Source: Edaphobacter sp. (GTDB taxonomy: Bacteria; Acidobacteriota; Terriglobia; Terriglobales; Acidobacteriaceae). From it: DNA of 64,000 bases. The notes beneath the pieces are model-generated. The model was not told where the DNA came from. It saw only the letters and a list, made by a program, of their open reading frames with translations, and ran no database searches. A program made the position numbers and the translations under genes. The DNA is taken from contig JAOAPB010000102.1 in assembly GCA_025462645.1 (NCBI GenBank), positions 1 through 64,000 of the forward strand. The letters run 5' to 3'. Shown piece by piece: positions 16,534 to 24,819 of this stretch. The first letter of the stretch is position 1, and the number at the start of each line of letters is the position of its first letter.

Positions 16534-16622
16534 GGGGTGTATGCGTGGGGTGGGAGCGACCCCGCCCTTACGGGCTACCGCGTCGGCTTCGCCGCGCTGG
16601 TCGCTCCCACCCCACGCACACC
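16534..16622. repeat. Long GC-rich hairpin, possible transfer origin or regulatory structure
   Basis: A 20-bp perfect inverted repeat (16542-16561 with 16599-16618, arms starting TGCGTGGGGTGGG) extends outwards by a further GGTG/CACC after a two-base bulge. The 37-base interior contains smaller hairpins (GCCC-TTAC-GGGC, GCGTCGGCTTCGCCGC). It occupies the 260-base gap upstream of a small ribbon-helix-helix-like gene and the VirD4 gene, a usual position for an oriT, and could equally act as a single-stranded promoter. Confidence 0.75.
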
Positions 16623-16753
16623 GCATATCCAGAAACTATCCGGCGTAGATATTTCGCTGATCTGGGCTGGATACAAACCGGATCAGTTCACCATCCATCG
16701 CTGATCCATATCGCAACCGGAACAGATACAGACTTCATCGACAGGAGAGATCC

Positions 16754-17065
16754 ATGAGCAAACTGAAACTGGAACACGGCATCAGCAGGATTCGGCGCGC
16801 GAAGCTGCAATCCTCTATTGACCAGACCATCGCCGATGACATCGAGCTGATGGCGGAGTGGTCAAACAACGAAACGAACTATGTCGTCAACGAACTGCTG
16901 CGCTTCGCACTCACCCAGGAAGAGGACTTCCAGAAATACAAGGCCAGCGCCGCTGCGGACACTTCACGTTCTGTCATCCACGCGAAGGCAACTCCGGCCA
17001 AGTCCGCATCGGATGCCACTCCGAGGTCCGAACCGTCCCCAACCAGTATGGCAACCCGCACATAG
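16754..17065 (+). CDS. Ribbon-helix-helix-like small DNA-binding protein, 103 aa
   Basis: The region of about residues 17-60 (KLQSSIDQTIADDIELMAEWSNNETNYVVNELLRFAL) has the strand-helix-helix rhythm of ribbon-helix-helix proteins; the C-terminal 40 residues are Ala/Ser/Thr/Pro-rich and probably disordered. A GGAGAG site precedes ATG 16754. Small RHH proteins often assist relaxases at oriT (MobC/TraY-like roles), and this one sits between the large hairpin and the coupling protein gene, so a relaxosome accessory role is a reasonable inference. Confidence 0.55.
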   Translation: MSKLKLEHGISRIRRAKLQSSIDQTIADDIELMAEWSNNETNYVVNELLRFALTQEEDFQKYKASAAADTSRSVIHAKATPAKSASDATPRSEPSPTSMATRT

Positions 17066-17077
17066 GAGGTCCACCGT

Positions 17078-19114
17078 ATGCGCGAGTCTCCACGTCTTCA
17101 GAAGGTTGTCAGGCTGCTAGTTGAGTACCGGATGTTGCTCTCCGTTGGCTTGAGCGCGGCCTGCGGCATCGTCCTCAATAGCATCTATCCGATCAACGCA
17201 GACGATCCGTTACTGCGTCTGATCGCATACGAGCGCCCACCTATCTTCCAGGCGTTGGTGTGGGGTTATGACCTGTTCCTCTACAGCACGCCGTTCCTGT
17301 TCTTCTCCCTGATGTTCTCACTGGCCTACGTTCACCTCTACAGGAAGGACTCGGAACTCGCGCTCGGCGTGCTTCCGACCTATCCCGATCCCCGCACACG
17401 CCGGAAACTCTCTCTGGTTCTGGGTGAGGTCCATCGCCAGCTCGTGGCAAGTCCCGGCCCGTTCCCGTACTGGCTCACGATCCCTGAGCGCGGCCTCTAT
17501 ACCGGCATCGCTTCCTTCGGTTCCATCGGGAGTGGCAAAACGTATGGGCTGATTTTGCCGGCGATACGCCAGTTGTTCGCGTATCGCGCCGATGACCCAG
17601 CGCGCCGACTTTCAGGCATCGTCCTCGAAGTAAAAGGCGATCTCTGCCGCCAACTGCAGCGCATCCTTAAATGGTGTGGGCGTGAGCAGGACTATGTCGA
17701 AGTCTCACTCGACGGTGACGTCCGCTATAACCCACTGAACAACACACTCGATCCTTATGCGCAGGCATTCAACATCGCCTCGATCATCACCTCCATCTGG
17801 GGCAAAGGCCGGGAACCATTCTGGCAGCAGTCCTACACCGATCTCATGCGATACGTCATTTTGATTCACCGCATCCGTGATGGCTATCTCACGATGGTCG
17901 ATCTCTTCCGTACCGTTATCAGCGCGGGCAAGCTGGAGGAGATGCTGATCGAAGTGGGTTCGCGTTTCAGTGCCGCCAGCTACATCGGCATCGGTAAAGA
18001 CGCATATCGAGAGTATGAATCCTTCCTGTTCCCGCTCGGCTTCGAGTGGCGGAAAGATGCGAACCTCTACCTGGTCGGCTGGACTGAAGAGTTGGAACAG
18101 TTGCTGGTCCAGCAGATTTCCGCCGATTTCGACGTCTATACCCGCAAACCCTATCGGCCCGACCAGCGCGACCGCTTCGAGAGCGTCCGGTACTGGTATT
18201 GGGAGCACTGGAAGTTCTTTCGCTCCGAAGTAAAAACCTCCATCATCCAGGGCATCGCTGTCTTTCTGTCGCTGTTCGAGACCGATCCGCAGGTGCGCCG
18301 CGTCTTCTGCCCGCCAAAGGAGATGTACGAAGGCAGGCCATGCGCTGCCGATCCGCAGGGTATCGTCCTATCAGGGTTTGATGAGTTGATCGAGTCCGGC
18401 AAGGTCGTCGGTCTGAACTTCCCGGTAGCACTTAACCCGGCCCTCGCCAAAACCATCGGCACCATGATGAAGATTGATTATCAGCGCGCCGTGCAACTGC
18501 GCATCCCGAAGATGGATGCCCATCCTGAGAAGCATTTTCGTGCGACTGTTTTCGTGTGCGATGAGTATCAGAATTTCGCCACGGTTGGCGGCGACAATCC
18601 TACGGGCGACGACCGATTCCTCTCACTCTCGCGGCAGCCGAAGTGCATTCCCATCGTTGCGACCCAGAGCGTGTCGAGCCTTAAGGAAGCCTTGCCCAAC
18701 GAAGGTGTGAAGACGCTGCTGCAGGCATTCCGCACCAAAGTCTTCCTGACAACTTCTGATCCCGACACGGCACGGTATGCGTCAGAGTTGTGCGGCAAAG
18801 AGGACCGCACCCACATCAGCTACATCGTCTCCGAGTCCAGCACCAATGCCAACGTCGGACTGCTCTCTGGCCGAACGTCATCGAGCAAAGGCTCAGTCTC
18901 CGCGTCCAAGCAGTATCAGAAACACAAGGAACCGCTCTTCGAGGAAAAGGTCTTCTTCGACCTCAAGAATGCTCAGTCCGTGGTCGTAGCCTTTGATGGC
19001 ATTAGTCCACTGCCGCCAACCTACTGCTATCTGAAGCCTGATTTCCTGCCTGCGACGATGAGCTGGTTTGAACAGGAAGAGATCGGCTTCGATCCGGAGA
19101 GGGTTTCTGCGTGA
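17078..19114 (+). CDS. virD4: VirD4/TraG-family type IV coupling protein, 678 aa
   Basis: An inner-membrane ATPase that links the relaxosome to the T4SS channel. Two membrane helices lie near the N-terminus (about 20-40 and 68-88). Walker A GSIGSGKT is at about residue 148 and the Walker B-like FVCDEYQNF at about 491, with SRQPKCIPIVATQS beyond it, all typical of TraG/VirD4. ATG has a GGAGG site. It lies 12 bases after the RHH-like gene and is followed by virB11. Confidence 0.92.
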   Translation: MRESPRLQKVVRLLVEYRMLLSVGLSAACGIVLNSIYPINADDPLLRLIAYERPPIFQALVWGYDLFLYSTPFLFFSLMFSLAYVHLYRKDSELALGVLPTYPDPRTRRKLSLVLGEVHRQLVASPGPFPYWLTIPERGLYTGIASFGSIGSGKTYGLILPAIRQLFAYRADDPARRLSGIVLEVKGDLCRQLQRILKWCGREQDYVEVSLDGDVRYNPLNNTLDPYAQAFNIASIITSIWGKGREPFWQQSYTDLMRYVILIHRIRDGYLTMVDLFRTVISAGKLEEMLIEVGSRFSAASYIGIGKDAYREYESFLFPLGFEWRKDANLYLVGWTEELEQLLVQQISADFDVYTRKPYRPDQRDRFESVRYWYWEHWKFFRSEVKTSIIQGIAVFLSLFETDPQVRRVFCPPKEMYEGRPCAADPQGIVLSGFDELIESGKVVGLNFPVALNPALAKTIGTMMKIDYQRAVQLRIPKMDAHPEKHFRATVFVCDEYQNFATVGGDNPTGDDRFLSLSRQPKCIPIVATQSVSSLKEALPNEGVKTLLQAFRTKVFLTTSDPDTARYASELCGKEDRTHISYIVSESSTNANVGLLSGRTSSSKGSVSASKQYQKHKEPLFEEKVFFDLKNAQSVVVAFDGISPLPPTYCYLKPDFLPATMSWFEQEEIGFDPERVSA

Positions 19115-19180
19115 GCTCTCTGTGTGCTACTGCAAGGGCGACGATGACATTTTCATATCACACATTCAGGAGACAAAGAG

Positions 19181-20107
19181 GTGTCAACGATGAGCTTCGA
19201 CGTCATTATTCCGTTTCTCAAACCCATAGAGCACCTTCTCTCCAACAGGACCATCTCCGAAATCATGGTGAATCCCGATGGCTCTATCTGGATGGAGGAA
19301 AAGGGCCGAATCGAGTTGGTGTCAGATATCCGGTTTGATGAGGGAGCGTTGTTGACGAGCCTCGAAGTGATCGCCAACCGCTTCGGTAAGAAGCTCGACG
19401 GAGATAGCCCGATTCTGAACCTGCGCCTGCCCGATGGCAGCCGTATGGCGGCGCTCATCCCACCTGTGGTCAACCCGCAACCCATCATGACCATTCGTAA
19501 GTTCACCTCCCGTGACTTCACGATGGACGATCTGATCGAGCGCAAAATGCTGACTACCGATCAGGCACAACTGCTCATGGACGCGATTCGTCGAGGCGAC
19601 AATCTGCTCATTTCAGGCGGAACCGGGGCCGGAAAAACCACATTGACCAATGTCATCGCAGGCTTCATCCCGGACAGTGATCGCATTCTCATCATCGAAG
19701 ATGTGGCCGAACTACATATAAGGAAGCGGCATGTCATCTCTGCCGAGGCCCAGCTCGATACCCACAAGACCCAGATCGGATTCAGCGACCTGTTGAAGGC
19801 CGCACTCCGCCACAGGCCGGATCGTATTATCGTGGGCGAGATTCGCGGTACAGAGGCGCGTGTGTTTCTCGATGCCCTTAACACCGGCCATCGCGGGTCG
19901 CTCTCCACGATCCATGCCAACAGCGCCGAAGATGCTCTGCGGCGCCTCGCGCAGCTTGCCATGCGTGGCTCGGGGGGAGTCCCTTTGCATGATGTCACTG
20001 AGGAATGCAGACGGTCCATCGACCTGATCGCCCATGTGGCGAATCAGGACGGCTGGCGGCACGTAACAGAGATACGCACAGCCCATGAATTCACCGATGG
20101 GATGTGA
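19181..20107 (+). CDS. virB11: VirB11/TrbB-family T4SS ATPase, 308 aa
   Basis: A hexameric secretion ATPase. The N-terminal domain (EIMVNPDGSIWMEEKGR) and the motor domain with Walker A SGGTGAGKTTL (about residues 143-153), the Asp box (RILIIEDVAELHI), Walker B (RIIVGEIRGTEA) and the His box (GHRGSLSTIHAN) are all intact. GTG 19181 with a nearby GGAG, or ATG 19190, may be the start. It is the last recognisable transfer gene of the window and is separated from virB2-virB8 by the accessory genes. Confidence 0.93.
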   Translation: MSTMSFDVIIPFLKPIEHLLSNRTISEIMVNPDGSIWMEEKGRIELVSDIRFDEGALLTSLEVIANRFGKKLDGDSPILNLRLPDGSRMAALIPPVVNPQPIMTIRKFTSRDFTMDDLIERKMLTTDQAQLLMDAIRRGDNLLISGGTGAGKTTLTNVIAGFIPDSDRILIIEDVAELHIRKRHVISAEAQLDTHKTQIGFSDLLKAALRHRPDRIIVGEIRGTEARVFLDALNTGHRGSLSTIHANSAEDALRRLAQLAMRGSGGVPLHDVTEECRRSIDLIAHVANQDGWRHVTEIRTAHEFTDGM

Positions 20108-20487
20108 TGCCGCCTCGGGATCGGTCTCATGCCCGCGACCTCCGGCCCCGTGGGTCAATTACCCTGCTGCGACTTCGTTCGCTTCCTTGTGCGAGCGGAT
20201 TGGTCCGAGTTCCTGTACCGTAAAAAGCAGAGTGGTGAAGTTGGGCCCGGATCTAAAACAAGAACATTTCCTTGGAGGGGCAATGGAGAGCACTTGTTGA
20301 AGGGCTAGTTTTGACGGTTTTGGGGACATCTGCAATTTGACGGGCGTTCAGTCATCTATATCTCCCAAATTATAGTCCTGAGCTTCAGCACCACTATCAG
20401 GCGACTTTCCGAGTTGAAAGGTTTATTCAACACCAGCAATTCAACTAATCGACAGAAAATTCGATGTGCTGCAGGAGGCCGCTATTT
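20108..20487. other. 380-base interval between VirB11 and the sigma-54 activator
   Basis: No gene is supported here. The A+T content rises after about 20300, which fits a promoter region for the activator gene and possibly the boundary of the conjugation module, but I see no attachment-site repeat, tRNA end or clear -35/-10 pair. Confidence 0.5.
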
Positions 20488-23124
20488 ATGTTGAGCTCTG
20501 TTGCCTTATCAGACAAGCATCCAAGTTTCTTTGTATTTCGGCGCTATGGAATAGCGGCCGTCTCGGTGACGGTAGCTTTCACGGTCGTTTCTTTCCTGCA
20601 ATATATCCAGATACGTGATCCCTTCGCTTTGATCTTCCTCGCTGCCATCGCAGTGAGCGTCTGGTATGGAGGCGATAGACCCGGTGTCTTCGGGATCATA
20701 CTCTCGACGCTAGGCCTTACTGTTTTTCTCCATTCTTCGGGCGGATGGCTTCACATGACCTCATATGACCTTGGGGTCTATTGTGTCTATTTCTTCTTCA
20801 TATATCTCATATGGCAATTTAGCCGAGCCCGGCACCGCACCGAGATGTTCTTGCAGGAGGCACACGGTCGGCTCGAAGCGGAGGTGCAAGCCCGCACCGC
20901 AGAGTTGTCACTGATCAATGCAGAGTACAAAACGATCCTGGACGCCGCTCCCTTCGGAATCGCCCTGTTTGGTCCCAATCGTGTGGTACTGCGTTGCAAT
21001 CCGGCCTACGAGAGAATGGTTGGATTCGATCCGGGAGAGTTGCTTGGAAAGCAAGCGCCTCTTCCGGACAGAGAGAAGGAGACGTGGAAAGTTCAAGAGG
21101 AACAGTTACGCGCGGGACGGCAGGTTGTGAACTATGAGGCTCCGCGTGTTCGGAAGAATGGCTCAGAGTTTTCGGCGACGATCTCCATGACACCTCTCAT
21201 AGATCACGCTGGAAACTATGCCGGCCTTGTCGGACTCATCATCGACAATACCGAGCGGCACGCACAGGAAGCAGAGCGACTGATGCTCACTGCGCTGGTG
21301 CAGCGCAGCCCGAACCTCATCGTGGTAGCAGACTTAGCGGGTTCAGTCGTCTTTCTCAATCAAGCCGGACAAGAACTGCACGGATTGGAAGGCGTCGAAG
21401 AGATCAGACAGGCCAATCTTCTTGAGTACTTTGTGGACACCGAGGAGAAAACAGCCAGCGATGAGTGGTTTCCCATGCTCGAACAGAAGGGACAACTCGC
21501 TTTTGAAACATGGGGGCGCAACTTCAAAACAGGCGTCAGCTTTCCGCTGCATTGCACCTGTTTTGTCATTCCAGACGCAAAGACCGGAAGGCCTGCGTTT
21601 CTCGCCGCTGTGGCTCAGGACATTACCGAGCGAAAGCTGGCGAATGAGAAGTTGCAAATGTTTTGCTCTGTGGTCCAGCACAGCCCCGACTTCATCGGTG
21701 TTACCGGTCTGGATCTGAAGCCGATCTTCCTCAATCGCGCCGGTCAAGCGAAGTGCGGAGTCGATGGGGACGAACAGGTTGCCCAGACGCACACGCTCGA
21801 CTATTTTGCTGACTGGGAGCGTGCCAGGGTCCGAGATGAGGTAATCCCATTGCTACTTGAGCAAGGTCAGTTGACTATTGAGATTCCGGCAAGAAACCTC
21901 AAAACCGGCGAATCATTTCCGGCACTCTGGACCGCCTTCGTGATCTATGACCAAACGACCAAAGAGCCGGTGCTGTTGGCGGCTGTCACCAAGGACATCA
22001 CAGAACTGCATGAACACCGCGAGGCGCTGCAGAAATCTCTCAATGACAATCAGGTGCTGCTCGAAGAGAACAGGGCTCTGCAGGAGAAACTGCGCAGGGA
22101 CAACGTCTCCCTGCAAGAGATCAACCAAGCTTTGCAAGGGGAACTCGCCGCCATCCAAAAGGTGAAATTCGAGAGGATTGTTGGCGGATCTCCCACACTC
22201 CAACGCACGCTCAATAAAGTGGATCAGGTAGCTTCTACAGACGCTACCGTCCTGATCACAGGCGAAACAGGCACAGGTAAGGAACTGATCGCTCAGGCAA
22301 TTCATGAGAACTCGAAGCGAGCACGCATGCCCTTCCGCAGTGTGAACTGCGCCGCATTGCCGGCGACGCTCATGGCGGCTGAGCTTTTCGGTCATGAGAA
22401 GGGGGCGTTCACAGGAGCTGATCGGCAACGCGTGGGGCAATTCGAACTTGCGGCCGGGGGGACATTGTTCCTGGACGAAATCGCGGAGATCCCCATCGAA
22501 ACGCAGGCGACACTGCTTCGCGTGCTCGAGGGACACACCTTCGAACGCCTGGGGGGCTCGAAGTCTATTTCAGCCGATGTACGGGTCATCGCCGCCACCA
22601 ATCGCGATCTTCAGGTGGCAATGCGAGCGGGCGAGTTTCGTCCGGACCTCTTTTATCGGCTCAACGCCTTTCCCATAGATGTACCCTCGCTGCGGGAGCG
22701 TAGGGACGATATCCCGATGTTGGTTACCCACTTCATTTCGCTCTCCGCGACCCGGCATGGAAGAACCATTCGGAATATTGAAAAGCGCGGAATGGAGTTG
22801 CTGCGATCTTATGATTGGCCAGGAAACATTCGAGAATTGAGGAATGTCATCGATACGTCCGTGATCGTTTCGACCGGCGAAGTCCTCTCGATCGATGAAG
22901 AACTTTTGTTTACGACACGCCCTGTAGAGGATGCGCCCATCGGTTCACTCCAAAAGGAGATGGCTAACCATGAGCGGATGCTGATCGAGCGCGCGCTTGC
23001 TGAGACGCAGGGCCGTGTCTTCGGACCGTCCGGGGCGGCCACAATCCTTCACCTACCTCCTACTACCCTTTCGGCAAAGATGAAAGCCCTCAAGATTGAT
23101 TCATCGAAATTCAAGGCTCGTTAG
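20488..23124 (+). CDS. Membrane-anchored PAS-domain sigma-54-dependent activator, 878 aa
   Basis: Four N-terminal membrane helices of the KdpD/DUF4118 type (about 25-110: AVSVTVAFTVVSFLQYI ... VYFFFIYLIWQFS) are followed by a short coiled coil, three PAS domains (about 140-515), a second coiled coil and an AAA+ domain with Walker A GETGTGKE (about 592) and the sigma-54 contact loop GAFTGA (about 639). A Fis-like HTH (HERMLIERALAETQGR ... AATILHLPPTTLSAKMKAL) ends it. ATG 20488 has AGGAGG at 20473-20478. No histidine-kinase domain is present: sensing and sigma-54 activation are joined in one protein. Confidence 0.85.
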   Translation: MLSSVALSDKHPSFFVFRRYGIAAVSVTVAFTVVSFLQYIQIRDPFALIFLAAIAVSVWYGGDRPGVFGIILSTLGLTVFLHSSGGWLHMTSYDLGVYCVYFFFIYLIWQFSRARHRTEMFLQEAHGRLEAEVQARTAELSLINAEYKTILDAAPFGIALFGPNRVVLRCNPAYERMVGFDPGELLGKQAPLPDREKETWKVQEEQLRAGRQVVNYEAPRVRKNGSEFSATISMTPLIDHAGNYAGLVGLIIDNTERHAQEAERLMLTALVQRSPNLIVVADLAGSVVFLNQAGQELHGLEGVEEIRQANLLEYFVDTEEKTASDEWFPMLEQKGQLAFETWGRNFKTGVSFPLHCTCFVIPDAKTGRPAFLAAVAQDITERKLANEKLQMFCSVVQHSPDFIGVTGLDLKPIFLNRAGQAKCGVDGDEQVAQTHTLDYFADWERARVRDEVIPLLLEQGQLTIEIPARNLKTGESFPALWTAFVIYDQTTKEPVLLAAVTKDITELHEHREALQKSLNDNQVLLEENRALQEKLRRDNVSLQEINQALQGELAAIQKVKFERIVGGSPTLQRTLNKVDQVASTDATVLITGETGTGKELIAQAIHENSKRARMPFRSVNCAALPATLMAAELFGHEKGAFTGADRQRVGQFELAAGGTLFLDEIAEIPIETQATLLRVLEGHTFERLGGSKSISADVRVIAATNRDLQVAMRAGEFRPDLFYRLNAFPIDVPSLRERRDDIPMLVTHFISLSATRHGRTIRNIEKRGMELLRSYDWPGNIRELRNVIDTSVIVSTGEVLSIDEELLFTTRPVEDAPIGSLQKEMANHERMLIERALAETQGRVFGPSGAATILHLPPTTLSAKMKALKIDSSKFKAR

Positions 23125-23401
23125 TTCTAAAGGCTTGCCTTGCGATCCGTGGTTATACAGGTGCTGAAACGCCACAGCCGGTCCGGTTGGGCGTGACGGT
23201 TGCGGCTTCCATGTCCTTCACGCTCAGGGAAGACCCTGAATCGCAACAGCATGCACGAACCACAACGCGGATAGCTGTAGCGAATCCACCACGTCCCCGG
23301 AAATTACTTGCACATTCCAAATCTGCACTTATTCTGCTCGCATAGTTTCGAATACGGCAGATGAAGACCTCGCCTGTCGGTCAACAGGTAAGGGATGTCA
23401 G

Positions 23402-23950
23402 ATGAAGCCAGCAGCTCGATCATTCCGTAGGCAGAGTGAAACAGATCGAGGTAGTGGAGAACGCCAGAGAGGCGAGGAAAAGCGGCCGGAGCCTCGTGTG
23501 CGGGTGCTGCTTTTCGCTTGCGGAGGCGATGACGCACAGCTCATGATGATCTACTCGGAGCGGATCGAGATCACGTACCTACCAAGCTACGATTTGGCGG
23601 AAGTGCAAGAGGAGATTGAGCGCTACAGGCCGAAACTCATTCTCTGTAAAGCGGATGTATTCCTCGACGTTCTACCTGTGCGGTCATCAGATGCTTCAAA
23701 TCGCCCCAAAATCAATGGACCTCGCACCGCGGCAGAAATTGCCAACCCTCCAGTCTCAAGACGAGAGATGAAGATACTCTCGATGTTGGCAAAGGGCGAA
23801 ACGAACGACCAAATCGCAAAAACGTTGCGCCTCAGCTCCCGCACGGTGAAACGAGCCCTCAGCAGTCTCTTCGAACGGCTGCAGGTAACCAATCGCACTG
23901 AATTGGCCAACCGTGTCGCGAAACTGTCGATCCTCGAACAAGGCAACTGA
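23402..23950 (+). CDS. LuxR-type HTH transcription regulator, 182 aa
   Basis: The last 65 residues form a GerE/LuxR HTH (VSRREMKILSMLAKGETNDQIAKTLRLSSRTVKRALSSLFERLQVTNRTELA). The N-terminal part (VRVLLFACGGDDAQLMMIYSERIEITYLPSYDLAEVQEEIERYRPKLILCKADVF) resembles a degenerate receiver domain lacking an obvious phospho-acceptor Asp. It follows the sigma-54 activator after 277 bases without recognisable features and precedes the RiPP operon on the same strand, so either operon could be its target. Confidence 0.75.
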   Translation: MKPAARSFRRQSETDRGSGERQRGEEKRPEPRVRVLLFACGGDDAQLMMIYSERIEITYLPSYDLAEVQEEIERYRPKLILCKADVFLDVLPVRSSDASNRPKINGPRTAAEIANPPVSRREMKILSMLAKGETNDQIAKTLRLSSRTVKRALSSLFERLQVTNRTELANRVAKLSILEQGN

Positions 23951-24537
23951 GCTGCCGGTGTTGGCCGCAACAGACTTGTTTTCACTCTTCCTCAGCGCCA
24001 CATGAATCACGTCATGACCCGTAGAGGCCCGTATCTTTCTGGCCTACTCGGTCCAGGCGTCCCCGCCTTCGATTCACCCTGAGTGGCCATAAAATCCACG
24101 GTAGGAACGGATAGACGCAAATTCCGATGAAAGCAAAACCACCGCGAAAAACTTGTCGGCCCGTTTGGGACGTTTGTTTTCGTGGCCCAACCGCGCCTCC
24201 CGTGTCATCCCATCTGGCCAGATAGTCCCTGAGACGCTGTCAGCAAATCCTCCTTTCTTTGGTTGCTGCCGAGGATTCCCGAGCAATCACCGCATCTTTC
24301 CACCTCACCGTCACCCAAATCTTGCGTCACTTGGTCTGTGAGTACGGGGGACATTCGAGCCTACGCGGGACTCAGAAAATGGCATGGACGGGACAGAGAA
24401 AATAATGGTCCGTCCGGACCTTGTTGCGGCCCACGAACAAGCGCATCCTTGAACCCATTCTGTTGGGTTTGGCTGTCACCCTCTCTGCGGAAAACAGAAC
24501 TCCGTCGCTGGGGCTTCAAGATTGTCGAGGTACCGAA
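23951..24537. other. 587-base interval upstream of the RiPP operon
   Basis: No gene is supported. Short open frames without ribosome sites exist (26 codons from 24002, 32 codons from 24127) but have no lasso leader motif. The interval probably holds the promoter of the forward operon; I see neither a clear sigma-70 nor a -24/-12 sigma-54 promoter by eye. Confidence 0.5.
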
Positions 24538-24792
24538 ATGTCTCCCATACCCCCCGGTCTTAGTACCGTGGTCAATCAGGACGGCGCCGCCGTTCTCGAT
24601 GTCTCGCGCAATCAGATCACAACTCTGAATTCGACCGGAGGTTTTATTTGGGAAAGGCTTCGACAGGGACGGACGGTAGAACAGGCCATCGACGATCTTG
24701 CTATCGAGTCCAATACCGATCCGTTGATCGTGAAGGGGGACGTTATCAAGTTTCTCGAACAATTGAAGGCCGATGTTCTGTTGCAGGGCTAA
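24538..24792 (+). CDS. PqqD-like RiPP recognition protein (lasso B1), 84 aa
   Basis: The PqqD fold is seen in AAVLDVSRNQITTLNSTGGFIWERLRQGRTVEQAIDDLA (about 16-55), with the hallmark N-x-T-G-x-x-I-W turn. In lasso systems the discrete B1 protein binds the precursor leader and presents it to the B2 protease. Length matches B1 proteins. The ATG has a weak GAGGTA site. It is the first gene of an operon also encoding B2, cyclase and candidate precursor, so the B1 assignment is well supported by context. Confidence 0.85.
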   Translation: MSPIPPGLSTVVNQDGAAVLDVSRNQITTLNSTGGFIWERLRQGRTVEQAIDDLAIESNTDPLIVKGDVIKFLEQLKADVLLQG

Positions 24793-24819
24793 CCGTCATT
24801 CAAGTGGAGCAAGGATGAG

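Noticed and set aside
1..20107. An integrase, tRNA-adjacent attachment site or direct repeat marking ends of an integrative element
   Set aside because: None could be seen by eye; the module may be plasmid-borne or its ends lie outside the window.
24002..24082. A 26-codon frame upstream of B1 as an alternative lasso precursor
   Set aside because: No ribosome site, no YxxP leader motif and no acidic residue at ring position 7-9 after its Gly residues.
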